A stretch of 64,000 bases of DNA from Loigolactobacillus binensis (GCF_005405165.1 NZ_BJDN01000014.1:1-64000), one strand, 5' to 3'; positions 48,485 through 60,602 are shown, numbered from the stretch's first letter. Translations and numbers: made by a program. The notes: generated by a model not told the origin, from the letters alone.

Positions 48485-49468
48485 ATGGCGAAAGATATCG
48501 GCATTGACCTAGGCACCGCTAACGTTTTGATTCACGTCGAAGGTAAAGGAATCGTGCTTAACGAACCTTCAGTCGTCGCGATCGATACGAAAAGCGGCAA
48601 GGTACTTGCCGTCGGCGCAGAAGCATACAAAATGGTGGGGCGGACGCCCGGCAATATTCGGGCGATTCGGCCACTGAAAGATGGGGTCATTGCAGATTTT
48701 GATATTACTGAAGCAATGCTGTCTTATTTTATTGATAAATTAAATGTAAAAGGCGTTTTATCCAAACCCAATATTCTAATTTGCTGTCCAACCAACATTA
48801 CGTCAATTGAGCAAAAAGCGATCATCGAAGCTGCGGAGAAGTCAGGTGGGCGCAATGTTTATTTGGAAGAAGAACCAAAAGTAGCAGCGATCGGTGCGGG
48901 CATGGATATTTTTCAACCACAAGGTAATATGGTGATTGATATTGGTGGTGGCACTAGCGACATCGCGGTTTTGTCCATGGGCGATATTGTGACCAGTCAA
49001 TCCTTACGTTTAGCCGGTGACAAAATGGACGCCGAGATCGCTGCTTTCGTTAAGCGCGAACACAGTTTGTTGATCGGTGAACACACGGCTGAAAAAATTA
49101 AAATCGAGATCGGTGAAGTGTACGGCAAGGACGCTGGTAAGTCCTTAGACGTGCGGGGCCGCGATATGGTCACTGGTTTACCGCGGACGATCACGATCAC
49201 GTCTAAGGAGATCGAATCGGCCTTACACGATACGATGATGGTGATCGTCCAGGCAGCAAAGGATGTTTTGAATCAAACGCCGCCAGAATTATCCGCTGAT
49301 ATTATTGATCACGGCATCATGTTAACCGGTGGCGGGGCTTTGTTACACGGAATCGCACAATTATTTACGGATAATCTAAAAGTGCCGGTGATCGTTGCGG
49401 AACGGCCATTGGATGCGGTTGCTTTAGGTACTGGGGTCTTATTGGGCAATATCAATAAAAAACGGTAA
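48485..49468 (+). CDS. mbl: Rod shape-determining protein of the MreB/Mbl family
   Basis: A 327-residue bacterial actin that guides lateral wall synthesis. IGIDLGTANVLIHVEGKGIV opens the phosphate-binding region; IDIGGGTSDIAVLS and LTGGGALLHGIA complete the nucleotide site. Context with epuA, yidD and rodA points to Mbl rather than MreB proper, which normally precedes mreCD. Confidence 0.92.
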   Translation: MAKDIGIDLGTANVLIHVEGKGIVLNEPSVVAIDTKSGKVLAVGAEAYKMVGRTPGNIRAIRPLKDGVIADFDITEAMLSYFIDKLNVKGVLSKPNILICCPTNITSIEQKAIIEAAEKSGGRNVYLEEEPKVAAIGAGMDIFQPQGNMVIDIGGGTSDIAVLSMGDIVTSQSLRLAGDKMDAEIAAFVKREHSLLIGEHTAEKIKIEIGEVYGKDAGKSLDVRGRDMVTGLPRTITITSKEIESALHDTMMVIVQAAKDVLNQTPPELSADIIDHGIMLTGGGALLHGIAQLFTDNLKVPVIVAERPLDAVALGTGVLLGNINKKR

Positions 49469-49482
49469 ACTGAGGTGATAGC

Positions 49483-49671
49483 ATGAATAATGACTCAAAT
49501 CGCTTTGATATTTTTGTGAAGCCGATTTTAATTCGAATTTTGCTAGTGGCGATCGCGATGACAATTGCGATCATCATTGGCGCAATGATCGGTTATGCCG
49601 TTGGCGGTGGTAACCCATTACGCGTTTTTCTACCTAGTACTTGGGGTCATCTATTGGATTTTGTCCGCTGA
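49483..49671 (+). CDS. EpuA-like small membrane protein (RNA polymerase beta-annotated)
   Basis: A 62-residue protein with one membrane helix (about 14-40, ending MIGYAVGGGNPLRVF). This matches the small family often labelled DNA-directed RNA polymerase subunit beta or EpuA, found after mreB/mbl genes in lactobacilli. The label is historical; function is unknown. GAGGTGA precedes the ATG. Confidence 0.75.
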   Translation: MNNDSNRFDIFVKPILIRILLVAIAMTIAIIIGAMIGYAVGGGNPLRVFLPSTWGHLLDFVR

Positions 49672-49678
49672 TCAAGGA

Positions 49679-49707
49679 GAGGCTAAGCCGCAAGCTTGGC
49701 TTCTTTT
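49679..49707 (+). terminator. Terminator after epuA-like gene
   Basis: GAGGCTAAGC and GCTTGGCTTC pair with two G-U/A-C positions around CGCAA, followed by five T. Confidence 0.75.
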
Positions 49708-49748
49708 TGCCATGGTAGTTCGTTAATGTTTACTTGCAGGAAGTGGGA

Positions 49749-50054
49749 ATGGATATGCAAACTTTGATCTTGAAGCTGATTGCAGGGTACCAGCGCTTTT
49801 CAGCGCGTACCCCTAAGCGTTGCCGTTACTACCCAACTTGTTCACATTATATGCAAACCGCCGTTACTCGATTTGGGGTGATTCGGGGGTTGTTGATGGG
49901 TGGCAGCCGAATTTTACGCTGCCAGCCGTTGGCCAAAGGCGGCATTGATCCAGTACCCCAGCATTTTACCTTATTACGCAATCAAAATCCTATAGACATA
50001 GCGAAAGCGAGTGAAATTTATTATGGCGAAACAGCCCAACAAGATCGAACTTAG
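49749..50054 (+). CDS. yidD: Membrane protein insertion efficiency factor YidD
   Basis: A 101-residue peripheral membrane protein that aids YidC-mediated insertion. The family core LIAGYQRFSARTPKRCRYYP and SHYMQTAVTRFG, GGSRILRCQPLAKGG is complete. The ATG at 49749 is five bases after AGGAAG; ATG 49755 is an alternative. It overlaps the next gene by 32 bases. Confidence 0.9.
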   Translation: MDMQTLILKLIAGYQRFSARTPKRCRYYPTCSHYMQTAVTRFGVIRGLLMGGSRILRCQPLAKGGIDPVPQHFTLLRNQNPIDIAKASEIYYGETAQQDRT

Positions 50055-50241
50055 TATTCAGGAAGAACAACAAGCGGACGTGACTGTCAGCGTAGTTTAT
50101 GATGGTAAACGGCGGATCGGCACTATTCGGCCCGATGCCGCTCAATTTGTGATCGAATTAGCTAATGGTGAAATTTACCGCGCTAAAACCTATGATGATG
50201 GTTTGAATACTTTGATCATGCAGTACCATTTGCATAAATAG
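50023..50241 (+). CDS. DUF2969-family protein
   Basis: A 72-residue soluble protein of a lactobacillal family of unknown function that usually follows yidD. Residues VVYDGKRRIGTIRPD and the closing TLIMQYHLHK fit its pattern of alternating beta strands and a C-terminal helix. The start lies within the end of yidD. Confidence 0.75.
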   Translation: MAKQPNKIELSIQEEQQADVTVSVVYDGKRRIGTIRPDAAQFVIELANGEIYRAKTYDDGLNTLIMQYHLHK

Positions 50242-50320
50242 TTATTAAGTATAGCGGCTTTTAACTGTAAAGTTGCTTTGGCCGCAATAATAATTAACCT
50301 ATTAGAGGAAAGGTGAGTTG

Positions 50321-51526
50321 ATGAATCGACAAACAGCGCGTGAAGAACGCGAAAACTCACGCATTGATTACGGGATTATCTTTCCAATTATGATGCTGGC
50401 TTTAATTGGGTTAGCGTCGATTTACGTTGCCGCTAGTCACGATACCAAAAGTGTTAATGTGGTTAAAATGGTGGCGACCCAGTTGATCTGGTACGTGATC
50501 GGGATCGGGATCGTTGCTGTGATGATGCAATTTGATTCCGAACAATTATGGAAAATTGCACCCTATGCCTATGGCTTTGGGATTTTTCTAATGGTGGCGA
50601 TTTTGATTTTTTATAGTCGGGCCTATTATGTTGAAACTAGGGCTAAAAGTTGGTTTGCCCTTGGACCACTGACTTTTCAGCCGTCCGAAGTTATGAAACC
50701 AGCATTTATATTAATGGCGGCGCGGGTCGTTCGCAGTCATAACAATCAGTACCGGCAACACACGGTGCGCAGTGATTTTTTGCTACTCGGTAAACTTATT
50801 TTATGGACCTTACCAATTTTACTGTCCTTACATTTTCAGAATGACTTAGGGACGACCTTAGTCTTCTTGGCAATTTTAGGTGGGGTCATATTAGTTTCCG
50901 GTGTAACCTGGCGGATCTTAGTCCCACTTATTTCCGCGATCACCGTATTAGGCGGAACCGTTTTAGCCTTTGTCACCACCACTTGGGGCCGAAATTTATT
51001 GTCACATTTAGGTTTTCATTCTTATCAATTTGCGCGGATCGACACTTGGTTAAATCCGTCAAATGATACCAGTACTTCTAGTTATCAGTTATGGCGCAGT
51101 ATGAAAGCTATTGGCTCCGGTCAGATCTTTGGCAAGGGCTTTAATCATATTCAAGTTTATGTACCAGTTCGTGAATCTGATATGATCTTTTCTGTTATCG
51201 GTGAAAACTTTGGTTTTATTGGGTCGACTTTGCTGATCTTGCTTTATTTTTTGTTGATCTACCAAATGATCCGGGTCACTTTCGACACAAAAAATGAATT
51301 TTATGCTTATATTTCTACTGGGGTCATCATGATGATCTTGTTCCATACTTTTGAAAATATTGGTATGAACATTGGTCTACTACCGTTGACGGGGATTCCA
51401 TTGCCGTTTGTTTCCCAAGGGGGCTCGGCGCTGATCGGTAATTTGATCGGGATCGGAATGATCATGTCAATGCGCTTCCATTATCATAGTTATATGTTTA
51501 GTGCGGATAGCGAGAAATTTAATTAG
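50321..51526 (+). CDS. rodA: Peptidoglycan glycosyltransferase RodA (SEDS family)
   Basis: A 401-residue polytopic SEDS polymerase that builds lateral peptidoglycan together with a class B PBP. FQPSEVMKPAFILMAAR and the closing GIPLPFVSQGGSALIGNLIG are SEDS signatures. The ATG at 50321 has GAGGAAAGGTGAG upstream. It ends the wall-elongation cluster. No clear terminator is seen in the following 100 bases (51527-51630). Confidence 0.93.
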   Translation: MNRQTAREERENSRIDYGIIFPIMMLALIGLASIYVAASHDTKSVNVVKMVATQLIWYVIGIGIVAVMMQFDSEQLWKIAPYAYGFGIFLMVAILIFYSRAYYVETRAKSWFALGPLTFQPSEVMKPAFILMAARVVRSHNNQYRQHTVRSDFLLLGKLILWTLPILLSLHFQNDLGTTLVFLAILGGVILVSGVTWRILVPLISAITVLGGTVLAFVTTTWGRNLLSHLGFHSYQFARIDTWLNPSNDTSTSSYQLWRSMKAIGSGQIFGKGFNHIQVYVPVRESDMIFSVIGENFGFIGSTLLILLYFLLIYQMIRVTFDTKNEFYAYISTGVIMMILFHTFENIGMNIGLLPLTGIPLPFVSQGGSALIGNLIGIGMIMSMRFHYHSYMFSADSEKFN

Positions 51527-51630
51527 GCCGCTTGGACCACTGACTTAATTTGCTGAGGGTCACCGGGGCCAAAAGTTAGTTATTTTCGGCAGTAGGTGGA
51601 CACAAAAAATGGTTATCTGCCGGCTGGTGC

Positions 51631-51659
51631 TTGACACTGAATTATAATCTGCTTATAAT
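51631..51659 (+). promoter_or_regulatory. Consensus promoter of the methionine T-box operon
   Basis: TTGACA (51631-51636) and TATAAT (51654-51659) are both perfect and 17 bases apart. Confidence 0.92.
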
Positions 51660-51679
51660 GGAAATCAATTCAATAAAGC

Positions 51680-51941
51680 GCGTTGAAAGAAAGACACTAA
51701 GGTGACATTTTAAGTGAGCTGTTGGGAGTGGGAAACAGTAATGGCCTTAGTTGAATGGTTCTGGAGCGTCGCTAGGTGAAATCAAGTAATCTGGCCCGGT
51801 AAGCGCCCGTTATGCGCTGAGTTTATAACTCATTAAGGTTGGTAGAGTGATCTATCAATAAATTAAGGTGGTAACACGTAAAGTTCAGCTTTTCGTCCTT
51901 TAACAACTAGTATTAGTTTAGTTGGGACGAAGGGCTTTTTT
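51680..51941 (+). ncRNA. T-box riboswitch, methionine specifier
   Basis: Stem I is seen as CTAAGG (51697-51702) pairing with CCTTAG (51745-51750), below which an internal loop TTGAATGG carries the specifier ATG (51755-51757). The T-box sequence AAGGTGGTAACACG (51865-51878) pairs with tRNA 3' ends when uncharged. The competing terminator is TTCGTCC (51892-51898) / GGACGAA (51925-51931) with further internal pairing and six T (to 51941). Uncharged tRNA-Met would allow read-through into metNIQ. Confidence 0.88.
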
Positions 51942-51997
51942 GTTGCCTAAAAAACGCAAACGTAATTAAGCGGTAAAAAGAAAGAGATGATTAACGC

Positions 51998-53032
51998 GTG
52001 ATTGAAATCAAGGACGTCAGTAAACTGTATCCCGGCAAGCAAAAAACGATCACTGCTGTAAAAGACGTCACCTTAACGATCAATGATGGCGAAATCTATG
52101 GCATAGTTGGTTATTCTGGTGCGGGTAAAAGTACACTGGTCCGCATGTTAAATGGGTTGGAAAATCCGACAAGTGGGGTCGTCACGATCAATGATACGGT
52201 GATGAGCGAGTTAAAAGGAAAACCACTGCGTGAAGCTCGCCAAAAAATGGGCATGATCTTTCAATATTTCAACTTACTCTGGTCGCGCACTGTTTTAGAA
52301 AATGTAACGTTTCCGCTGGAATTAGTCGGGATGAATAAAGCACAACGAGTTAAAAAAGCGACTAAGTTGATCGCAACGGTTGGTTTAGAAGGTCGGGAAA
52401 ATGCGTATCCCAGCGAGTTATCTGGTGGGCAGCAGCAGCGGGTTGCGATTGCCCGCGCTTTGGCTAATGATCCGCAGATCTTGTTATCCGATGAAGCCAC
52501 AAGCGGACTAGATCCGAAAACCACCGATGAAGTGCTGGATCTATTGTTGAAGATCAAACGGGAAATGAAGATCACGATCGTGGTGATCACCCACGAAATG
52601 CACGTTATCCGTAAGATCTGTGACCGGATGGCGGTTATGGACGCCGGCGCAGTAGTTGAAGAAGGCACGGTTTTCGATGTTTTCCGGCACCCGAAGATGG
52701 AGATCACCCGCCAGTTTGTTTCGGAAGAAGAAAGTCCGCAGATGAATGATACTACGGTGGTGATCAATGAATTGTTAGCCCAAGTTCCCACTGGTAAAAT
52801 CGTTAAATTAACGTTCCACGGGGATCAGGCCAAGTTACCGATCATTTCCGAAATGCTACGGCAATTTCCTAATGTGGATTTGAATATTGTGGATGGTAGT
52901 ATTCATCAAACCCAAGAAGGCGCGATCGGCACGTTGTATTTGCAACTTTTAGGCGATGATGCTGAAGTTGCTGGGGCAACGGATTATCTGCATAAAATGC
53001 GCGTGGTAACGGAGGTGATTCGTGGTGAGTAG
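51998..53032 (+). CDS. metN: Methionine ABC transporter ATP-binding protein
   Basis: A 344-residue ATPase: Walker A GYSGAGKS (38-45), signature ELSGGQQQRVAIARAL, Walker B LLSDEATSGLD, and a C-terminal NIL domain (about 265-340) that binds methionine and inhibits transport when it is plentiful. Start is GTG. The T-box upstream and metI/metQ downstream confirm the substrate. The D-E-A-T-S motif is intact. Confidence 0.93.
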   Translation: MIEIKDVSKLYPGKQKTITAVKDVTLTINDGEIYGIVGYSGAGKSTLVRMLNGLENPTSGVVTINDTVMSELKGKPLREARQKMGMIFQYFNLLWSRTVLENVTFPLELVGMNKAQRVKKATKLIATVGLEGRENAYPSELSGGQQQRVAIARALANDPQILLSDEATSGLDPKTTDEVLDLLLKIKREMKITIVVITHEMHVIRKICDRMAVMDAGAVVEEGTVFDVFRHPKMEITRQFVSEEESPQMNDTTVVINELLAQVPTGKIVKLTFHGDQAKLPIISEMLRQFPNVDLNIVDGSIHQTQEGAIGTLYLQLLGDDAEVAGATDYLHKMRVVTEVIRGE

Positions 53033-53723
53033 TACAACCGGATTTTCATCGTATTTTCACTTTTCGCAGGTCAATTGGGCGAATATGTGGTCGGCAACTG
53101 GTGAAACAATTTGGATGACGTTATTTTCTTTAGTTTTAGTCGGGATTCTGGGTATTTTACTGGGCTTGCTATTATTTGAAACAACCGGTAGTACCAATAT
53201 TTGGGCCCGGTTACTGCACGGGATCACGGCCTTATTCGTCAACGTTTTCCGGTCGGTGCCGTTTATTATTTTGATCGTTTTATTGTTGCCGCTAACTAAA
53301 GGGTTAGTCGGTACGATCATCGGGCCTAAGGCAGCGTTACCGTCATTGATCATTTCCGCGGCTCCGTTTTACGCGCGGATGGTGGAGTTGGCGTTTCACG
53401 AGATCGATCACGGGGTCATCGAAGCGGCCGAGGCCATGGGGGCGACGCGCTGGCAGATCATTTATAAGGTGTTACTGCCTGAAAGTAGTCCCGCACTGGT
53501 TTCTGGGATCACCGTTACGGGGATCTCACTGATCGGTTTTACCGCAATGGCCGGGGTTATCGGGGCTGGTGGGCTAGGTAATTTGGCCTACTTAGATGGT
53601 TTTCAGGCCAGCAATAACACGGTAACTTTAGTGGCAACGATTATTATTTTGGCTGTCGTCTTTGTTTGTCAAACGGTGGGCGATCTGATCGTCAACAAGT
53701 TGGATAAGCGAGTTGCAAATTAA
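53022..53723 (+). CDS. metI: Methionine ABC transporter permease
   Basis: A 233-residue membrane protein with five helices and the EAA loop EAAEAMGATRWQIIYKVLLP that docks on MetN. It starts at GTG 53022 (GTG 53025 possible) behind GGAGGTGA and overlaps metN by 11 bases. Confidence 0.94.
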   Translation: MVSSTTGFSSYFHFSQVNWANMWSATGETIWMTLFSLVLVGILGILLGLLLFETTGSTNIWARLLHGITALFVNVFRSVPFIILIVLLLPLTKGLVGTIIGPKAALPSLIISAAPFYARMVELAFHEIDHGVIEAAEAMGATRWQIIYKVLLPESSPALVSGITVTGISLIGFTAMAGVIGAGGLGNLAYLDGFQASNNTVTLVATIIILAVVFVCQTVGDLIVNKLDKRVAN

Positions 53724-53768
53724 GTTTTGGTTATTAATTTAGGTTTATGAAAAATGGAGGGATTTTTT

Positions 53769-54590
53769 ATGTCAAAGCAACATCGTTTAATTAAGTTTAT
53801 TACTGCCGCGGCGGTATTAGTGCTCGGGGCGAGCACACTCAGTACAACGGCTGAAGCCGCAACGACTTTAAAAGTTGGGGCAACAAAAACACCGCATTCA
53901 ATTATTCTGAATCACGTTAAGCCGCAGTTGAAAAAAGAGGGCGTCAATCTGAAAGTGACCGTTTTCCAAGATTATTCCTTGATCGATAAGGCGCTAGTTG
54001 CGAAAAACTTAGACGTTACTTATTTTGCCCACAAGCCATATTTGGAACAAGAAATTGCTAAAAATGGGTATAAAATCGTGGATATCGGTGCCGTTCATTT
54101 GGAACCGATCGGTGCTTATTCTAAAACTGTTAAGAAGTTAGCCAATGTTAAAAAAGGGGCAACGATCTTAGTTTCTAACAATCGGCCTGATTATGGGCGG
54201 GTTTTACAGATCTTAAAGGACGCTAAATTGATCACGATCAAAAAGGGAACTAAGTTAACCGATGCAGATTTCAATGATATTGCGTCTAACCCGAAGCAAC
54301 TGAAATTCAAGTACGATTATGATCCGAAATTAATGCCTGAATTGTACAAGAACAATGAAGGTGACGTGGTCTTTATCAACGCTAACTTTGCCGTTCAAGG
54401 TGGCTTGAATCCGAAGACGGATGCAATTGCTTTGGAGAAGAAATCATCACCATACGCTAATATTTTGGAAGTCCGTAAAGGTGACCAAAATAAACCAGCA
54501 ATCAAAAAGTTGAAGAAAGCATTGCAATCGAAGTCAACGCAAAAATGGATCGGCAAGCACTTTAAAGGGGCCGTTCTGCCAGTTAAATAA
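53769..54590 (+). CDS. metQ: Methionine-binding protein without lipobox
   Basis: A 273-residue NlpA/MetQ-family solute-binding protein (LKVGATKTPHSIILNHVKPQ after the leader; DYSLIDKALVAKNLDVTYFA). MetQ is usually a lipoprotein, but the leader here reads VLVLGASTLSTTAEA with no Cys, and the whole protein contains none. It would be cut after A-E-A and released, or anchored in another way. GGAGGG precedes the ATG. A terminator follows. Confidence 0.92.
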   Translation: MSKQHRLIKFITAAAVLVLGASTLSTTAEAATTLKVGATKTPHSIILNHVKPQLKKEGVNLKVTVFQDYSLIDKALVAKNLDVTYFAHKPYLEQEIAKNGYKIVDIGAVHLEPIGAYSKTVKKLANVKKGATILVSNNRPDYGRVLQILKDAKLITIKKGTKLTDADFNDIASNPKQLKFKYDYDPKLMPELYKNNEGDVVFINANFAVQGGLNPKTDAIALEKKSSPYANILEVRKGDQNKPAIKKLKKALQSKSTQKWIGKHFKGAVLPVK

Positions 54591-54601
54591 GACCAAAAGT
54601 A

Positions 54602-54627
54602 AAAAACTACGAGTGATCGTAGTTTTT
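54602..54627 (+). terminator. Terminator of the metNIQ operon
   Basis: AAAAACTACGA and TCGTAGTTTTT are perfect arms around GTGA. Confidence 0.9.
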
Positions 54628-54794
54628 TATTTTTTCTAAAAGAAATCGCTACCAACAGTGGTCATTTCATAAGTGAATTTTAGCACATTCTTATTTAATT
54701 TTAATTTTCAACCATAACGTTGTGATTGTAACCATAAGCCAGTACCACAAGTCTTATTTAGCTTAAAAAACTTTAAGTAAGTCGCTAAGGGTCA

Positions 54795-54869
54795 TTGAAA
54801 AAGATTCTCAATTAAGTTAGAATGAGTATTGTTTAATATTGGAAACGATTTTCTGTTAAATCGCTTTCA
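54795..54869 (+). promoter_or_regulatory. suf promoter with tandem cre-like sites
   Basis: TTGAAA (54795-54800) and TAGAAT (54818-54823) are 17 bases apart. TTAAATCGCTTTCA (54856-54869) matches cre at 13 of 14 positions, and a weaker copy starts at 54840. Both lie downstream of the start point, where CcpA would block elongation. The -35 region also forms a near-palindrome TTGAAAAAGATTCTCAA (54795-54811) of Fur/PerR-like appearance. Confidence 0.55.
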
Positions 54870-54910
54870 CTGGACCATAACCAATAATTCCTGATATCGG
54901 AGGAGAGCAC

Positions 54911-55705
54911 ATGTCAAAGTTAGAAGTAAAGAATCTGCACGTTGCCGTTGTTGATGAAGATAAAGGCCAAGAAAAAGAGATCCTAAAAGGGGTCAATTTG
55001 ACTATGAATACTGGCGAGATCCACGCCATCATGGGACCAAACGGAACTGGGAAGTCCACTTTATCACAAGCAATCATGGGCAACCCTGCTTATAAAGTCA
55101 CTGAAGGTGACGTTTTATTAAACGGCAAAAGCATCCTTGAATTGCCAGTCGATGAACGCGCACGTGCAGGATTGTTCTTAGCGATGCAGTATCCTGCTGA
55201 AATTGCTGGGGTGACTAACGTTGAATTTATGCGGGCGGCGATCAATGCGCGGCGCGCTGACGATGATCAGATCCCTGTTTTGGAATTCATGAAATTCCTT
55301 GATAAGAACCTGGCGACTTTGGATATGACCGATGATATGGTTGAACGCTACCTAAACGAAGGCTTTTCTGGTGGTGAAAAGAAGCGCAACGAGATCTTGC
55401 AGTTAATGATGATCCAACCGAAATTTGCGATTCTTGATGAAATTGATTCCGGCTTGGATATCGATGCCTTGAAGGTCGTTTCCAAAGGGGTCAACGCAAT
55501 GCGCGGCCCTGAATTTGGTTCATTGATCATTACCCATTATCAACGCTTATTGAACTATATCGTACCCGATACCGTTCACGTGATGATGGATGGCCGGATC
55601 GTTGAAAGCGGCGGCCCAGAATTAGCCGAAAAGTTGGAAGCTGAAGGCTATGCCGGTGTTCGTGATGATCTTGGTATTGATGTTAAATTAACGGACGAAA
55701 TCTAA
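54911..55705 (+). CDS. sufC: Fe-S cluster assembly ATPase SufC
   Basis: A 264-residue ABC-type ATPase of the SufBCD scaffold. Walker A GPNGTGKST, signature FSGGEKKRNEILQL and Walker B AILDEIDSGLD are typical of SufC. GGAGGAG precedes the ATG. First gene of sufCDSUB. Confidence 0.96.
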   Translation: MSKLEVKNLHVAVVDEDKGQEKEILKGVNLTMNTGEIHAIMGPNGTGKSTLSQAIMGNPAYKVTEGDVLLNGKSILELPVDERARAGLFLAMQYPAEIAGVTNVEFMRAAINARRADDDQIPVLEFMKFLDKNLATLDMTDDMVERYLNEGFSGGEKKRNEILQLMMIQPKFAILDEIDSGLDIDALKVVSKGVNAMRGPEFGSLIITHYQRLLNYIVPDTVHVMMDGRIVESGGPELAEKLEAEGYAGVRDDLGIDVKLTDEI

Positions 55706-55718
55706 GGAGGCGCAGGTT

Positions 55719-58705
<2,987 letters not shown>

Positions 58706-58739
58706 ATGTGATTAAAAATTAGGATATCAAGTGTGGTTG

Positions 58740-58765
58740 TCGGCTTAGGCAAGCGTTTAAGCCGA
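58740..58765 (+). other. Hairpin between sufU and sufB
   Basis: TCGGCTTA (58740-58747) and TAAGCCGA (58758-58765) pair around a ten-base loop with no T run after it. It may be a processing or stability element in the 108-base spacer. Confidence 0.5.
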
Positions 58766-58813
58766 TTACAAGAAATGCCTTACGTTTTAATTAATGAATA
58801 GGGGGGACAGCTT

Positions 58814-60262
58814 ATGCCAATGCCTGAAACTGAAAATACCAAAAACAATGCCGCTATTGCGAACAGCGTTGATGAATTAGGTTTAGATAAAGATTATGAT
58901 TTTGGCTTCCATGATGACGTTACACCTGTATTCTCAACAGGTCATGGGTTGACCGAAGAAGTTGTTCGGTCGATCTCTAGAGAAAAAAAGGAACCAAAGT
59001 GGATGCTGGATTATCGGTTGAAAGCTTATGAGTTATACAAAAAATTGCCGATGCCAGCCTATGGTCCTGATCTAACTAAATTAGACCTGGACAACATGCT
59101 GTATTATCAAAAGGCCACGGATAAGAAATACCGTGATTGGGAAGATGTACCTGAGGACATTAAAAATACCTTTGATCGCTTAGGGGTACCTGAAGCTGAA
59201 CGTAAATATTTGGCTGGTTCTTCAGCACAGTATGAATCCGAAGTGGTTTACCACAACATGCGGGATGAATTTAACAAGTTAGGCATCATTTTCACGGATA
59301 CGGATACTGCTTTGAAAGAATATCCTGAATTATTCCGGAAGTGGTTTGGCAAACTAGTTAAACCCGCTGACAATAAGTTTGCGGCCTTGAATTCAGCAGT
59401 TTGGTCCGGTGGTTCATTTATTTATGTGCCAAAAGGTGTTAAAACGGATGTGCCGATCCAATCGTATTTCCGTTTAAATGCTGAAAATTCTGGCCAATTT
59501 GAACGGACCTTGATCATCGTTGATGAAGGCGCAAGTGTGCAATACGTTGAAGGCTGTACCGCACCTAACTATTCTTCTGATAGTTTACATGCTGCCGTCG
59601 TTGAAGTATTTGCCCAGAAGGACGCTTATATGCGTTATACGACGATCCAGAACTGGTCGAATAATGTTTACAGCTTGGAAACCAAGCGGGCACAGGCAAT
59701 GGAAAATGCCACGATGGAATGGGTCGATGGTAACTTAGGTTCCAAGATCACCATGAAATATCCGAGTGTTTATTTGGATGGCGAAGGCGCAACCGGCACC
59801 ATGCTATCAATTGCCGTTGCCGGGCATAACGTGGATCAAGATGCCGGCGCGCGGATGATCCATAATGCTAAAAACACATCATCTTCAATTGTGTCAAAAT
59901 CGATCTCGAAAGATGGCGGCGCCGTTGATTATCGGGGCACCGTTCGCTTTGGCCGTCATTCTGATGGCTCGAAGGCGCATATTGAATGTGATACGATCAT
60001 CATGGATGAACAATCTAGCTCGGATACAGTGCCTTACAATGAGATTCTTAACGGCAATGTTTCAATGGAACATGAGGCCAAGGTTTCTAAGATCTCTGAA
60101 GAGCAACTCTATTATTTAATGAGCCGTGGTATTTCGGAAGCGAAGGCAACCGAAATGATCATTATGGGCTTCGTTGAACCATTTACGAAGGAATTACCGA
60201 TGGAATACGCCGTTGAATTGAACCGTTTGATCGGTTATGAAATGGAAGGCACCGTCGGTTAA
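58814..60262 (+). CDS. sufB: Fe-S cluster assembly protein SufB
   Basis: A 482-residue scaffold on which the cluster is built. [20 protein letters not shown] with the conserved Cys, and the closing [20 protein letters not shown], are SufB signatures. GGGGGG precedes the ATG. Last gene of the operon. Confidence 0.96.
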   Translation: MPMPETENTKNNAAIANSVDELGLDKDYDFGFHDDVTPVFSTGHGLTEEVVRSISREKKEPKWMLDYRLKAYELYKKLPMPAYGPDLTKLDLDNMLYYQKATDKKYRDWEDVPEDIKNTFDRLGVPEAERKYLAGSSAQYESEVVYHNMRDEFNKLGIIFTDTDTALKEYPELFRKWFGKLVKPADNKFAALNSAVWSGGSFIYVPKGVKTDVPIQSYFRLNAENSGQFERTLIIVDEGASVQYVEGCTAPNYSSDSLHAAVVEVFAQKDAYMRYTTIQNWSNNVYSLETKRAQAMENATMEWVDGNLGSKITMKYPSVYLDGEGATGTMLSIAVAGHNVDQDAGARMIHNAKNTSSSIVSKSISKDGGAVDYRGTVRFGRHSDGSKAHIECDTIIMDEQSSSDTVPYNEILNGNVSMEHEAKVSKISEEQLYYLMSRGISEAKATEMIIMGFVEPFTKELPMEYAVELNRLIGYEMEGTVG

Positions 60263-60270
60263 AAAAAATA

Positions 60271-60313
60271 AAGCAACCCAACGTCTTGAAGCGGCGTCGG
60301 GTTGCTTTTTTTT
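60271..60313 (+). terminator. Terminator of the suf operon
   Basis: AAGCAACCC (60271-60279) and GGGTTGCTT (60299-60307) pair, with ACG/CGT inside, followed by eight T. Confidence 0.9.
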
Positions 60314-60420
60314 GGCAAAATTTAAGGCGTGTGGTCCGGGCCATTCAGGGTATAAAAAAGAACGTTTAGTCTGCACCTCCAGCAAACCAAGCATTCTTAC
60401 ATGCCAACGTTGAATTTTTT

Positions 60421-60507
60421 CTAGCCTTCGTCGCTGAGATGATGCTTATCGTGTAATAGTACGAGCACCAATCCGGTAATAATTATGGCACCTTCAATAA
60501 GAGCCAA
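60421..60507 (-). CDS. 28-residue hydrophobic peptide
   Basis: The frame starts at TTG 60507-60505, nine bases after GGGAGG, and ends at TAG 60423-60421. The product MALIEGAIIITGLVLVLLHD plus a short tail KHHLSDEG is one membrane helix with a polar end. A promoter with 17-base spacing lies upstream. Size and layout resemble type I toxin or holin-like peptides of lactobacilli, but I cannot match a family and see no convincing antisense antitoxin RNA. A short leader peptide or a chance frame are alternatives. The flanking stretch 60314-60420 holds nothing recognised. Confidence 0.45.
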   Translation of the reverse strand: MALIEGAIIITGLVLVLLHDKHHLSDEG

Positions 60508-60548
60508 GTCATCAAGCCTCCCGTATTTATTCTCAACTACAGTTCCAT

Positions 60549-60577
60549 TGTAAATCGCCACTAGGTAATTGTTAAGC
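60549..60577 (-). promoter_or_regulatory. Promoter of the small peptide gene
   Basis: On the minus strand TTAACA (60577-60572) and TACAAT (60554-60549) are spaced by 17 bases. It is back to back with the aromatic leader promoter, 25 bases apart. Confidence 0.65.
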
Positions 60578-60602
60578 ACAAAATATTTTTTTCAAAAAAA
60601 GG

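Noticed and set aside
52261..52791. Antisense ORF of 176 codons inside metN
   Set aside because: Shadow of the metN codon pattern; no ribosome-binding site and no recognisable protein.
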